DNA of 11,097 nt from Deltaproteobacteria bacterium (GCA_026388755.1 JAPLJE010000633.1:1-11097); one strand, 5' to 3'. Shown: positions 1-8,131, counted from the stretch's first letter. Numbers and translations are program-made. Notes: a model not told the origin generated them from the letters alone.

Positions 1-326
1 TCCCTTGCGGTTCGATTGGCCACAGCCTCTCCCAGCACAACGACCTGGGAGCCGATATCGCTGGTGGGTTTTAAAAGAATCGGATTCATATCCACATGGG
101 GGGCAGTTCGGCCGGCCTCTGCCTGGACAATCTGGGCCCGGCCCATTTCCAGCCCTTCCGGGGTGACGCCGGAATTGTTGGACATGTTCTGGGCCTTATA
201 GGGGGCTACCCGAATGCCGCGATTGGAAAAAATCCGGCACAGCGCCGTCACCACGATGCTTTTTCCCACGTCAGAACCGGTTCCGAACACCGCCAGGCAG
301 GGGGCTGGAGATCTACCGAATGTCAT
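1..326 (-). CDS. cbiP: Cobyric acid synthase CbiP/CobQ, N-terminal part (cut by left edge)
   Basis: Glutamine- and ATP-dependent amidation of the b, d, e and g carboxylates of adenosyl-cobyrinic acid a,c-diamide, in the cytoplasm. Only the first 108 codons are present; the rest lies beyond the left edge. The ATG at 326 overlaps the end of cbiH by 14 bases. The P-loop-like nucleotide site GTGSDVGKS is at residues 15-23. It is followed by the CobQ hallmarks KAQNMSNNS (44-52), an EMGRAQ.VQAEA block, and [17 protein letters not shown]. These last motifs separate CobQ/CbiP from the related CbiA, which has a different sequence after its P-loop. The C-terminal glutaminase domain cannot be seen. The ribosome site is weak (a purine-rich AGCAAAAAAT), so translation probably depends on coupling to cbiH. 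The identification is firm; the exact start is likely. Confidence 0.93.
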   Translation of the reverse strand, partial: MTFGRSPAPCLAVFGTGSDVGKSIVVTALCRIFSNRGIRVAPYKAQNMSNNSGVTPEGLEMGRAQIVQAEAGRTAPHVDMNPILLKPTSDIGSQVVVLGEAVANRTAR

Positions 327-1188
327 ATTTTTTGCTGTAGCCTCGAGGGGTGATCATCAGCCCCTGATATTCAAACGTTGAACTGTTCCCGATGAAAACC
401 GTGGAAAGCATGGTGACCTTGGCCAAATGAAGATGTTCAAGCGTGGTCAGATCGATTTCCTGCTCTTCCCGCATGGCGCTGGTTACGATGCCGACCGGCG
501 TATTTTTATCCCGATGTTTTAAAATGATCTGCTGGGCCCTTTCCAGTTGGGTTGATCTGCGCTTGCTTTTGGGATTGTAGAGGACAATCACAAAATCTGC
601 AAGAGCTGTGGCATTCAGACGCTTTTCAATGATTTCCCAGGGAGTCAGCAGGTCGCTGAGGCTGATGCAGGCAAAATCATGGGTCAGGGGAGCGCCCAGG
701 AGCGATGCGCCGGCGCATACCGCCGGAATTCCCGGAACGATTTCAACTTGAAGCATCTCTGGATGGACGGCGGCCCGGGTCTCCGGCTTCAGGACCGGAA
801 TCCCGCGGATGGCGCATATCTCCAGAACCAGACCTGCCATGGCATAAATTCCGGAATCACCGCTCGATACGATGGCGCAGGACTTGCCGGACATGGCTTC
901 TGCAATGGCGGCCTCGACCCGGTCCACTTCCTGGGTCATGGCGGAACTGATGATCCGCTTATTTTGGATCAGCGGCCGGATCAGGTCAAGGTATGTCGTG
1001 TATCCGGCAACCGTGTCAACGGCTTCCAGAACATCGCCGGCCCGTTTTGACAGATAATCCGGACTGCCGGGCCCTAATCCGACAACGAAAAGTTGATTCG
1101 GGCAACGGCCAGGGTGACATTCGGGCTGATCTGCTTGGGAACGATCAGTTCCCCTTTCTCCGATGCCAGAACTGCTGCAGCTTCGCAT
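313..1188 (-). CDS. cbiH: Cobalt-precorrin-3B C17-methyltransferase CbiH
   Basis: SAM-dependent methylation at C17 with contraction of the corrin ring, the central step of the anaerobic pathway. This is a tetrapyrrole methylase fold: [10 protein letters not shown] at residues 37-46, YTTYLDLI near 63-70, [12 protein letters not shown] at 108-118, [10 protein letters not shown] at 152-161, the CbiH-typical SDLLTPW at 178-184, and LYNPKSKRR further on. The core starts at about residue 33, where family members normally begin. No ATG, GTG or TTG lies between that point and the ATG at 1188, so this start puts 115 bases inside cbiG and adds about 32 residues rich in Ser, Gly and Arg, with three Cys. 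An AGGAG lies 10 bases upstream of the ATG. There is no C-terminal Fe-S extension of the kind some CbiH proteins carry. The function is firm; the start is uncertain. Confidence 0.93.
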   Translation of the reverse strand: MRSCSSSGIGERGTDRSQADQPECHPGRCPNQLFVVGLGPGSPDYLSKRAGDVLEAVDTVAGYTTYLDLIRPLIQNKRIISSAMTQEVDRVEAAIAEAMSGKSCAIVSSGDSGIYAMAGLVLEICAIRGIPVLKPETRAAVHPEMLQVEIVPGIPAVCAGASLLGAPLTHDFACISLSDLLTPWEIIEKRLNATALADFVIVLYNPKSKRRSTQLERAQQIILKHRDKNTPVGIVTSAMREEQEIDLTTLEHLHLAKVTMLSTVFIGNSSTFEYQGLMITPRGYSKKYDIR

Positions 1189-2135
1189 ACGCTGGGTACT
1201 CCTATGTGTTGATTAACGATTTCCGATGGATTCGGGCTGTCTATTCCGGATAGCTCCTCCCTTGTGAAAAACCGGATGGGAATTTGAAGGCTTCGGGCGA
1301 CTTCGATCAGTCCGGGCTCATCGGATTTGATGTCAATCGTGGCAATACATTTGAGACTGTTCAGGGATAACCCGAACTGAAGCAGTTTATTAACCAGAAA
1401 CTCCCGGATTTCATTGGTACTGGTGTTGCGGTTGCACCCCATTCCAACGATCAGGGATTTGGGCCGCAGTATCAGGCAGGGGTCCGCAAAGACCATCAGA
1501 CGATCGTCAACCACAACAGCAGGAGAGGATGCCTTTCCGGTTGTCGAAGCAACTGTCAGTGGAATCATATTGTCAAGTCCTGATACGTTATCCAGATGGT
1601 GATATGGATCATGCAGATAAACAGGAATCCGGTTCAGAAAGGCCATGCTGATGGCTTTGATGGCTTCGGGGTTTTCGATGAACAGGTCGTTATCGATTGC
1701 AATGACATCGATGGCCGGAGCCTGATTGAGATCCGTTGCCGTGGTAATGACCGGAATTGCCCGGAGTTTTCCGGAAATGGCCATTGTCAGGCGATTGGCG
1801 CCGCCGATGTGTCCTGAAAGCAGGCTGATGACATGCCTGCCTTTTTCATCCATGACAACCACAGCCGGATCCTTGATTTTCGAGGTAATACAGGGGGCGA
1901 TGACTCGCACCACAATGCCGGTGGACATGATAAATACATGTTCTTTAAAAAGGGAGAAGCGATCCTTTACGCAGTCTGACAGCCGGACGAAAGAAAAACA
2001 GGGGACAGGGCAGGGAAGAAGGCTTTCGGAAATATGCAGGATTCCGGGGAAAGCATCCTTTAGCTTCAGGGCCAGGGAAAGACCTTCGGGGGTGATTGCC
2101 CAGATGGCAAGTTGTTGTGGGTCTGGTAGGTTCAC
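1074..2135 (-). CDS. cbiG: Cobalt-precorrin-5A hydrolase CbiG
   Basis: Opens the delta-lactone of cobalt-precorrin-5A and releases the C20 fragment as acetaldehyde, preparing the ring for CbiD. The protein has 353 residues. The CbiG N-terminal domain covers about residues 10-135, with FIMSTGIVVR (68-77) and the hallmark SGHIGGAN (107-114). A middle linker region follows. The C-terminal CbiG domain (about 227-346) has IVGMGCNRNTS near 229-239, ATIDIKSDEPGL, and [11 protein letters not shown] (311-321), ending in the usual LAVARI. The start is GTG, overlapping the cbiF stop as GTGA (4 bases), a classic coupling arrangement. The end overlaps the proposed start of cbiH by 115 bases. Full-length and apparently intact. 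Confidence 0.95.
   Translation of the reverse strand: MNLPDPQQLAIWAITPEGLSLALKLKDAFPGILHISESLLPCPVPCFSFVRLSDCVKDRFSLFKEHVFIMSTGIVVRVIAPCITSKIKDPAVVVMDEKGRHVISLLSGHIGGANRLTMAISGKLRAIPVITTATDLNQAPAIDVIAIDNDLFIENPEAIKAISMAFLNRIPVYLHDPYHHLDNVSGLDNMIPLTVASTTGKASSPAVVVDDRLMVFADPCLILRPKSLIVGMGCNRNTSTNEIREFLVNKLLQFGLSLNSLKCIATIDIKSDEPGLIEVARSLQIPIRFFTREELSGIDSPNPSEIVNQHIGVPSVCEAAAVLASEKGELIVPKQISPNVTLAVARINFSLSD
1199..1203 (-). promoter_or_regulatory. Candidate ribosome binding site for cbiH inside cbiG
   Basis: AGGAG is followed by 10 bases and the ATG at 1188. It lies inside the cbiG coding region. The spacing is on the long side, but it is the only recognisable Shine-Dalgarno sequence in front of an in-frame canonical start for cbiH, and it supports the long-overlap start. 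Confidence 0.4.
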
Positions 2136-2926
2136 TGCGGATCTTTTTCCCTGAACCCGTGCGTAAAGGCTTTGTCGTAAAGTTTTGAGCGGTGTTTCAA
2201 GCTGCCCAGGGTGACTTCAAGTACCTTGCCGACAATAACCAGAGCCTGCCGGGTGATGTTTTCTTTTCGGACGGTTTCGGACAATTGACCGATTCGGGTA
2301 TAAAGAATCCGCTCTTCCGGGTGACTGATTTTATAGGCAATGGCGCAGGCTGCATCGGGACCGTATGCCCGGGACAGCGTGGCTTGCACCTCATCGATCA
2401 GGGAAATGCTGAGATAAATCGCCATGGAAGCCTGGTGGCCGGCCAGCGCTTCCAGGTTTTCCGATTCCGGAACCGGGGTTCTACCGGCCATTCGTGTGAG
2501 AATCAGGGTCTGGGAAATCTCAGGAAGCGTATATTCCAGGCCCATGGCTGCTGCAGCGGCAAAAGCCGCCGTGACTCCGGGAACGACGGTAAACGGGATG
2601 TTTTTGGCATCGAGGGCCGCCATCTGTTCGAAAATGGCGCCATAGAGGCTGGGATCGCCGGTATGGAGGCGGACCACTTGCTTTCCGGTTTCCCAGTTTT
2701 CGGCGATGACATCCACGATTTGCTCCAGATTCAGGGAGGCGCTGTCGATAGAGAGGGTTTGCGGCCGGGTCCATTTCAGAAGCGCTTCGGGAACCAGCGA
2801 ACCCGCATAAATGACGACATCGGCCTGCATCAACGCCTTCTGGCCTTTGACCGTGATCAGATCCGGATCACCCGGCCCTGCGCCGACAAACTGAACCGGA
2901 TATCGAACAACTGAAACGGATTGCAC
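2132..2926 (-). CDS. cbiF: Cobalt-precorrin-4 C11-methyltransferase CbiF
   Basis: SAM-dependent C11 methylation of cobalt-precorrin-4. The tetrapyrrole methylase motifs are all present: FVGAGPGDPDLITVKG near residues 13-28, VVIYAGSLVPE, RLHTGDPSLYGA, VVPGVTAAFAAAA, LTRMAGRTPVPE (typical of CbiF/CobM) and the C-terminal RQALVIVG. The GTG at 2926 is preferred as start: it has GGAG 9 bases upstream, lies 16 bases after the cbiET stop, and gives 264 residues, close to the family norm. The alternative TTG at 2998 would add 24 residues not typical of the family and overlap cbiET by 56 bases. The stop overlaps the cbiG start by 4 bases. The function is firm. Confidence 0.95.
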   Translation of the reverse strand: MQSVSVVRYPVQFVGAGPGDPDLITVKGQKALMQADVVIYAGSLVPEALLKWTRPQTLSIDSASLNLEQIVDVIAENWETGKQVVRLHTGDPSLYGAIFEQMAALDAKNIPFTVVPGVTAAFAAAAAMGLEYTLPEISQTLILTRMAGRTPVPESENLEALAGHQASMAIYLSISLIDEVQATLSRAYGPDAACAIAYKISHPEERILYTRIGQLSETVRKENITRQALVIVGKVLEVTLGSLKHRSKLYDKAFTHGFREKDPQ

Positions 2927-2935
2927 AGCATCATT

Positions 2936-2939
2936 CTCC
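2936..2939 (-). promoter_or_regulatory. Ribosome binding site that decides the cbiF start
   Basis: GGAG lies immediately after the cbiET stop and 9 bases before the GTG at 2926. It favours this GTG over the upstream TTG at 2998. Confidence 0.5.
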
Positions 2940-2942
2940 AAA

Positions 2943-4190
2943 TCAAATTTTAGGTTTAATAATTCCACTGATGATCCACACCGGATTCTGGGCTTCAAAC
3001 CGCCGGCTCCAGGGCATGTCCTTGCTGCGGCAGACCTGAATCTGGGTGGTTTCGGTAGAAAAGCCCAGTTCTTTCAATGTGGTCAGGGCTGCTATAAGAT
3101 TATCCATTAGAACGGTATTCATAACCAGAATGCCATCGGGTTTCAAATACCCGGCGGCCGAACGGATGATGGCTTCAAGATTCCTGCCGCCGCCGCCGAT
3201 GAATATGCGGTCTGGGGCCGGCAGATCCTGAAGCCCGTCGGGAAGAACCGCCTGCCGGATTTCCATGTTCCGGACATTATGGCGCAACTGGTTGGATTCA
3301 ATACTCCGGATGCGTTCCGGATGCTTTTCAATGGACACGATTCTTCCCCGAGGCACCAGCAGCGAGGCTTCGATGCCAATGGATCCGCTGCCCGCGCCCA
3401 GATCCCACAGAACATGATGGGGCAGGAGTTTCAGTTTGGCCAAGCTGATGGCCCGTATTTCCGATTTGGTGATAAGTCCGTTTTCATGATCGTAAGCATC
3501 GTCCGGCATGCCCAGATGAAGGCTGGGCAATGCATGCGGGACGGAAGTCCGTTTGAGCACCACAATATTGGGTTCGGAGAAGCTTTTCCCAACAGCCTCC
3601 TCAGGTGAATGCCAGGATATTTTTTCAAACGGCGTGCCCAGTTGCTCCAGAACGCAGATATTTATCTGATGAAATTGGTAACGGAGCAAAAGCGCGGCAA
3701 TCCATGCCGGATTTCGGATCGGATCGGTCAAAACCGCCACAAGCGGCGATTCCGCAACGGTGGTCAGCAGGCTGTTCTCGGATTGTTTCCCGTGCATGCT
3801 GATCACCCGGGCATCCTGCCAGGGTTCCTTGATGCGCGCAAATGCGGCGGCAGCCGATGAGATGTTGGGATGGATCTCCACGTTATCCGGTCCCAGTGCA
3901 GCGATGATGGCAGATCCGATGCCGAACAGGAGCGGATCCCCTGAAGCCAGCACCACAACCCGATGCATCTTGAAATGCCGGCCGATAAAGTCCGTCAATT
4001 CCTGAATATCTCGGGTGATTACCTTCATGGTCCCGGAATGATCCTTAAAGCAGGCCAGATGGCGTTTGCCGCCTATCAGGATGTCCGCTTTGCGGATGAT
4101 ATCCAGGTGCCTTGCCGTCAGGTCATCCGGGGATAGTCCCATCCCGATGACAATGACTTTTGGGTGATCCGGTGAAGATGAATCGGTCAT
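2943..4190 (-). CDS. cbiET: Fused cobalt-precorrin-7 C5-methyltransferase / C15-methyltransferase-decarboxylase CbiET
   Basis: A 415-residue bifunctional enzyme, equivalent to CobL of the aerobic pathway. CbiE (about residues 10-213) methylates C5; it shows VIGMGLSPDDLT (14-25), ILIGGKRHL (37-45) and the tetrapyrrole methylase loop LASGDPLLFGIG (81-92). CbiT (about 236-415) methylates C15 and decarboxylates the C12 acetate side chain; it is a class I methyltransferase with GLITKSEIRA (238-247), the SAM motif DLGAGSGSIGIEAS (263-276), the acidic E288 in SIEKHPER, and the IGGGGRN loop (331-337). A linker of about 20 residues joins the halves. The fusion is common in anaerobic bacteria. The start is the ATG at 4190, 17 bases after cbiD, with only a weak GGA upstream. 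Confidence 0.95.
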   Translation of the reverse strand: MTDSSSPDHPKVIVIGMGLSPDDLTARHLDIIRKADILIGGKRHLACFKDHSGTMKVITRDIQELTDFIGRHFKMHRVVVLASGDPLLFGIGSAIIAALGPDNVEIHPNISSAAAAFARIKEPWQDARVISMHGKQSENSLLTTVAESPLVAVLTDPIRNPAWIAALLLRYQFHQINICVLEQLGTPFEKISWHSPEEAVGKSFSEPNIVVLKRTSVPHALPSLHLGMPDDAYDHENGLITKSEIRAISLAKLKLLPHHVLWDLGAGSGSIGIEASLLVPRGRIVSIEKHPERIRSIESNQLRHNVRNMEIRQAVLPDGLQDLPAPDRIFIGGGGRNLEAIIRSAAGYLKPDGILVMNTVLMDNLIAALTTLKELGFSTETTQIQVCRSKDMPWSRRFEAQNPVWIISGIIKPKI

Positions 4191-4207
4191 AAAACGTCCA
4201 TATGCAG

Positions 4208-5344
4208 TTAAAAATTCAAAACTTCAGAATTATATAACACCTTGCCGGTATAGTCAAAAATCATGCCCTGAAGCGCGATATTTTCTCCGGTAAACCGGCG
4301 GGCGGACGCAATCATGCGTCTGCCGACATCCGAAATCAGGACAGGATGGGATTCCATGATCATGGATAAAGCTTGGCGAGCCGTATTGGCCAGGCTCAAG
4401 CGCCTGCTGAATTCCCTCTCGTTGGTAACCGCCGTTGCCCATTCAGACAGGACAACCAGAGACAGATCGGATTTGGCGGCATGGGTATGGGCAAAGCCCT
4501 GGGCCATTTTGATTGCTTTTCCGAATAAAACGGCAAGCGTAATCGTGGAAACCCCTTTTTGAGACGCCGCTTCCAGTGAAATTTTAAAAAAATCTCCTAT
4601 CTGGACGAAAGCAATTTCCGGCAGATCCGGAATCGCCGATTGGGCAAAGCGCTCGCTTCTTCTGCCGGTGGTCAGGACCACCCGGGCACAGCCGCCTGCC
4701 CGCGCTACCGACAGGGATGAGGCAATGGTTGCTTCATAGGCCGCATGGGACATGGGCCGGACAATGCCGGTGGTTCCCAGAATGGAAATGCCACCGATGA
4801 TGCCAAGTCTGGCATTCAGCGTTTTTTCAGCCAGAACCTTTCCTCGGGGCACAAAGACTTCAACACATACCGTATCGACTTTATCATTCTGCTTGATTTG
4901 CAGTTCATCCAGAACATCTTTAACAGCCTGGATGATCATCTTTCGGGGGCCCAGGTTGATGGCAGGCTCCCCTGGCGGAATCTCAAGACCCGGAAGCGTG
5001 ACCTGTCCGACGCCTTCACCGCCGGTGATCGTTATATTCAATGGCTCTTTGCTCTTTTGAACGTCCCGGCGTTCCTGAAAGTCAGCGGCAAGGCAAAGCG
5101 TGACAATGGCGCCGATCTCCGCTCCGTGTGTGACATCCGGGTCATCGCCGGCATCCTTGATGACTGTTGCGCTGGCCCGACAGCCGGATATCTGCTTGCA
5201 GCAATGAACCGGAATCTGGATCCTGTCACCGGTCAAAAGCAAAATATCTACGAAACCCGGATCAGCGCCGGAAACAATCCGGGTCAGGGCGGCTTTGACC
5301 GCAGCCGCGGCTGCGGTTCCGGTGGTGAAGCCGGATTTAAGCAT
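4208..5344 (-). CDS. cbiD: Cobalt-precorrin-5B C1-methyltransferase CbiD
   Basis: Methylates C1 of cobalt-precorrin-5B; CbiD occurs only in the anaerobic route and is not related to the other methylases. It has 378 residues, normal for the family. Hallmarks in order: N-terminal KSGFTTGTAAAAA (3-15), KDAGDDPDVTHGAEI (63-77), GGEGVGQVTLPGL (108-120), GEPAINLGPRKM, and NARLGIIGGISILGTTGIV (177-195) followed by RPMSHAAYEATIA. The ATG at 5344 overlaps the end of cbiL by 8 bases, and no strong ribosome site is visible, so coupling to cbiL is likely. Full-length with no visible defects. Confidence 0.96.
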   Translation of the reverse strand: MLKSGFTTGTAAAAAVKAALTRIVSGADPGFVDILLLTGDRIQIPVHCCKQISGCRASATVIKDAGDDPDVTHGAEIGAIVTLCLAADFQERRDVQKSKEPLNITITGGEGVGQVTLPGLEIPPGEPAINLGPRKMIIQAVKDVLDELQIKQNDKVDTVCVEVFVPRGKVLAEKTLNARLGIIGGISILGTTGIVRPMSHAAYEATIASSLSVARAGGCARVVLTTGRRSERFAQSAIPDLPEIAFVQIGDFFKISLEAASQKGVSTITLAVLFGKAIKMAQGFAHTHAAKSDLSLVVLSEWATAVTNEREFSRRLSLANTARQALSMIMESHPVLISDVGRRMIASARRFTGENIALQGMIFDYTGKVLYNSEVLNF

Positions 5345-6062
5345 GGTTTTTGGATTGCTTCGCGATGATCAGGGTCCAGTATTCCGGGCTGCGGTCATTG
5401 AATTCCCGTGTGTCCGGGTAAATTTTTTGATCCGGAAGGCTGCAATTGGAAACGCCGACGCATCGTGTAAAACCGGAAGCATCTTCAAGGGCTGCATTAA
5501 TGTCTTTAATGTTCCGATACGCCTTCATGAAAACGACATTTTCCGGCTTCATCGTCATCTGCCGCAGGCGATCTCCGCCGTTGACCCCGGAAACCACCAG
5601 AAGACATTCTTCGCCTTCCACCAGCGGCATATTGATGCAGGCCGCGGCTGCCTGATAAGACGTGATGCCGGGAACGGTCGTGATGGGAATATGGGGGGCA
5701 ATTTCCTGAATATTTTTAAGAATATATCCGTAGGTAGAGTATGTCATGGGATCCCCGAGGGTCAGAAACGCCGCATTTTTCCCCAGTTCCAGCTCCGCGA
5801 TGATGGTTTCCGCATGGGTCTTCCATGCCGTGCGGGTTTCTTCCTTGTCCTTTGTCATGGGAAACTGCAGCATCCGCACCGTTGTTCCTTTGGGGATATG
5901 TGGGCCGGCGATATTGACCGCCAGGCTGTAATCGTTTTTGGTGGATGCCGCGGCAAAGACAACGTCAACCTCGGAGAGAATCCGTGCTGATTTTACCGTC
6001 AGCAGTTCCGGATCTCCGGGACCTACGCCGATACCATATAATGTTCCTGTTTGTTGTTTCAT
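5337..6062 (-). CDS. cbiL: Cobalt-precorrin-2 (cobalt-factor II) C20-methyltransferase CbiL
   Basis: SAM-dependent C20 methylation, the first committed methylation after cobalt insertion by CbiK. It has 241 residues. The tetrapyrrole methylase motifs are LYGIGVGPGDPELLTVK (8-24), VVFAAASTK (34-42, in the position of the CbiL substrate loop), LTLGDPMTYSTYGYI (100-114) and VPGITSYQAAAA (130-141). The LGDPMTYSTY sequence is characteristic of CbiL/CobI and separates it from CbiF and CbiH. It starts at the ATG at 6062, with an AAGG roughly 7 bases upstream. It follows the largest gap in the window (55 bases after cbiC), so a secondary promoter could lie there. Its end overlaps cbiD. Confidence 0.96.
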   Translation of the reverse strand: MKQQTGTLYGIGVGPGDPELLTVKSARILSEVDVVFAAASTKNDYSLAVNIAGPHIPKGTTVRMLQFPMTKDKEETRTAWKTHAETIIAELELGKNAAFLTLGDPMTYSTYGYILKNIQEIAPHIPITTVPGITSYQAAAACINMPLVEGEECLLVVSGVNGGDRLRQMTMKPENVVFMKAYRNIKDINAALEDASGFTRCVGVSNCSLPDQKIYPDTREFNDRSPEYWTLIIAKQSKNHA

Positions 6063-6074
6063 TCCAATACCTTG

Positions 6075-6094
6075 ATGAATATGATAGTATTCGT
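6075..6094. promoter_or_regulatory. A+T-rich imperfect inverted repeat in the cbiC-cbiL gap
   Basis: The 55-base gap between cbiC and cbiL is distinctly A+T-rich compared with its flanks. It contains a 7-base inverted repeat (ATGAATA and TATTCGT, one mismatch) around a 6-base spacer. This could be an operator, part of a weak internal promoter, or chance. No U-run follows on either strand, so it is not a convincing intrinsic terminator. Confidence 0.2.
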
Positions 6095-6117
6095 ATTAAA
6101 GTTTTCAGTGCTGAGTT

Positions 6118-6738
6118 TTACGACAATTTCGCGAGTGCCAGTTTAACCAGTGCGTTCACCACGCTGGCGGCAACCGTGGATCCGCCTTTTCTGCCAACAT
6201 TGGAGATACTGGGATAGTCCATGGCCATGAGTTCATCCTTGGATTCCGCGGCGTTCACAAAGCCGACAGGAAGACCAATGATAAGGGCCGGGCGTGCCTT
6301 GCCCGCTTTAATGAGCTCGATCAGTCGCAGAAGGGCGGTCGGGGCGTTTCCGACAACATAGATGCCGTCTTCCATTTCGGCCAGTGCGGCGTCCACAGCC
6401 GCTGCGGACCGGGTATTTCCCGCGTTCAGAGCGTTCAGGGATACCTGGGAATCCTGAATCAGGCAAGTGACGCGGCATCCAAAGCGTGCAAGGCCTGAAG
6501 CATTGATGCCGCTTTTGGCCATGGTGGTATCGGTAATGATGGTTTTCCCTTTACCGATGGCCTCAATCCCCTTAAAAATGGCATCCGGGTGAATCCGGAC
6601 GGTTTTCATATAGTCAAAATCGGCCGAAGTATGAATCATTCTTCGGACTATTTGCCATTCATCAGAAGAAAAGGAATGGGGGCCGGCCTCGGTATCGATG
6701 ATGGTAAAACTTTGAGCTTCGATTTCATTGGGGGTCAT
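6118..6738 (-). CDS. cbiC: Cobalt-precorrin-8 methylmutase CbiC
   Basis: Moves the C11 methyl to C12, producing cobyrinic acid. The protein has 206 residues when started at the ATG at 6738, which has AGGAA 4 bases upstream and overlaps the cbiA stop by 14 bases. The reading frame is open further upstream, but that stretch only mirrors the C-terminus of cbiA and is not family sequence. Signature elements: the catalytic His of RRMIHTSADFDY (H36), TDTTMAKSGI (69-78), VGNAPTALLRL, and GLPVGFVNAAESK followed by GRKGGSTVAAS near the C-terminus. All are intact. CbiC passes its product directly to the next enzyme, CbiA, encoded just upstream. Confidence 0.96.
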   Translation of the reverse strand: MTPNEIEAQSFTIIDTEAGPHSFSSDEWQIVRRMIHTSADFDYMKTVRIHPDAIFKGIEAIGKGKTIITDTTMAKSGINASGLARFGCRVTCLIQDSQVSLNALNAGNTRSAAAVDAALAEMEDGIYVVGNAPTALLRLIELIKAGKARPALIIGLPVGFVNAAESKDELMAMDYPSISNVGRKGGSTVAASVVNALVKLALAKLS

Positions 6739-8131
6739 GATGTTCCTGTTGGGTAATGGGTAATGGGTAACAGTGCTGCAAACACGCCTGAACAAATGCA
6801 GTGGCCGCTTTCGGCTGACTGCCGAAATGCAGGTGAATGTAGCTGCCAAGGGTGTTATTTACTTGAAATCCTTCCTCGGTTTCGGACTCGTCGAATCGGG
6901 ACGTTACCGCATACACACCAGGAACCTCCACGGCGGGAATAATTTCCGAATAATGAAATTCATGTCCGCGAATCTTCTGGCCTGCCTGCCCCAGAATCGT
7001 ATTTTTTTTCAGAGTAATTTCCCGGTACCCCAGGGTTTTCAAGCGCTTCAGCATCCGGGTGGAAAATGAAAAGCATCCGGTCATGGGATGGTTCCGGCCA
7101 TCCATATCCGTCAGCTCTGTGCAAAGATACATGAGTCCCCCGCATTCCGCATATATGGGCATTCCCTTCAGGCTGGAAGCCAGAATCTGGAATCGGAGCT
7201 GTGAATTTGCTGCCAGCTTTTCCGCGTGAAGTTCCGGATAACCGCCACCCAGATAGATGCCGCCCAGTTCTTCGGGCAGGCTGGAATCCGCAATGGGAGA
7301 AAATGGAACGAGTTCGGCGCCTGCTGCGGCCAGGGCATCCAGATTGTCCGGATAATAAAAACAGAATGCCTGATCCATGGCCACCCCGATCTTAACCCTG
7401 ACGGATTCCGGGGGGCGAGGGGAGGGGGCCGTCTCCTGATCGGCATGGATGTCTGAAAAGCTGGCCAGCAGTGCATCCATATCCACGGATGATTCGATGA
7501 AATCAGCCAGCAGGTTGATGGCGCTCGGCGACAGGGGATGGTCCTGAAGGGTAACCAGCCCCAGATGCCTTTCCGGAATGGCAATGTCCGCATTTTTTAG
7601 CAGTCCTCCCAGGCAGGGCATTTGAACATGGTCTGAAAGCGCTTCCTTCAGATAATTCAGATGCCGCGCGCTGCCCAACTGGTTAAAAATGACCCCGCTA
7701 AACCGCAGGTCCGGGTCAAATTTTTCAAATCCATAGACCACGGCGGCTGCGCTTCTGGCCATGCTTTTAGCATTAACTGCCAGAAGCACTGGAAGGTTCA
7801 GCCATTTGGCCATCTGCGCGGTCGAGCCCGCCTCGCTTTTTCCGTCATACCCGTCAAAAAGACCCATGACGCCTTCAACGACTGCCAGATCCGCGGATTG
7901 GATATGGTGGCTGAAGATCTTCTGATTGCAGGACTTTGAAAGCATCCATCCATCCAGGTTGCGGCAGGCTGAACCGGTAATCCGGGTATGATGGCCCGGA
8001 TCAATAAAGTCCGGGCCAACTTTGAACGATACGACCCGGAATCCCCGCCGCATCAGCGCGGCCAGTATGGCCAGCGTGAGGGTGGTTTTCCCGGACCCGC
8101 TCTGAGTTCCTGCAACAACAATTCCTTTAAT
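6725..8131 (-). CDS. cbiA: Cobyrinic acid a,c-diamide synthase CbiA
   Basis: Glutamine- and ATP-dependent amidation of the c and then a carboxylates of cobyrinic acid. The N-terminal synthetase domain has the P-loop GTQSGSGKT (residues 8-16), KVGPDFIDPGHH, and VEGVMGLFDGYDG. The C-terminal class I glutaminase domain has YLGGGYPELHAE, the nucleophile Cys in YAECGGLMYL (C330), and SYIHLHF with the catalytic His. The conserved N-terminus IKGIVVAG begins at ATT (8131). That frame contains no ATG, GTG or TTG before the internal ATG at 8053, which would remove the P-loop. An AAGGGGG sits 6 bases before the ATT, so an ATT start coupled to the upstream gene (5-base overlap) is proposed, giving 468 residues. 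CTG further upstream is possible. The C-terminal tail contains a heptamer repeat. Confidence 0.94.
   Translation of the reverse strand: MKGIVVAGTQSGSGKTTLTLAILAALMRRGFRVVSFKVGPDFIDPGHHTRITGSACRNLDGWMLSKSCNQKIFSHHIQSADLAVVEGVMGLFDGYDGKSEAGSTAQMAKWLNLPVLLAVNAKSMARSAAAVVYGFEKFDPDLRFSGVIFNQLGSARHLNYLKEALSDHVQMPCLGGLLKNADIAIPERHLGLVTLQDHPLSPSAINLLADFIESSVDMDALLASFSDIHADQETAPSPRPPESVRVKIGVAMDQAFCFYYPDNLDALAAAGAELVPFSPIADSSLPEELGGIYLGGGYPELHAEKLAANSQLRFQILASSLKGMPIYAECGGLMYLCTELTDMDGRNHPMTGCFSFSTRMLKRLKTLGYREITLKKNTILGQAGQKIRGHEFHYSEIIPAVEVPGVYAVTSRFDESETEEGFQVNNTLGSYIHLHFGSQPKAATAFVQACLQHCYPLPITQQEHHDPQ
6750..6770. repeat. Three tandem copies of the heptamer TGGGTAA in the cbiA tail
   Basis: Three exact head-to-tail copies of a 7-base unit (TTACCCA on the coding strand) lie 25 bases before the cbiA stop codon and just ahead of the cbiC ribosome site. 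They encode part of the poorly conserved tail CYPLPITQQ. Seven is not a multiple of three, so gain or loss of a unit would shift the CbiA frame near its end. Confidence 0.8.

Noticed and set aside
1074..1095. Programmed -1 frameshift fusing CbiG to CbiH
   Set aside because: The CTTTTC run lies in the right place, but it does not fit a standard slippery heptamer, since re-pairing would mismatch at the first codon position, and no downstream stem was evident. Kept only as an alternative in the overlap finding.
2192..2914. 240-codon open frame on the plus strand opposite cbiF
   Set aside because: It resembles no known family, shows no domain pattern, and mirrors a clearly conserved gene. Long antisense frames are common in G+C-biased codon usage.
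4745..5368. 207-codon open frame on the plus strand opposite cbiD
   Set aside because: Shadow of cbiD; low-complexity composition, no recognisable motif.
5295..5990. 231-codon open frame on the plus strand opposite cbiL
   Set aside because: Shadow of cbiL; it also overlaps the antisense frame over cbiD, and both cannot be genes in such a compact operon.
6739..6849. Upstream extension of cbiC to 6849
   Set aside because: The added residues are the cbiA tail read in another frame; the ATG at 6738 has a good ribosome site and gives the normal CbiC length.
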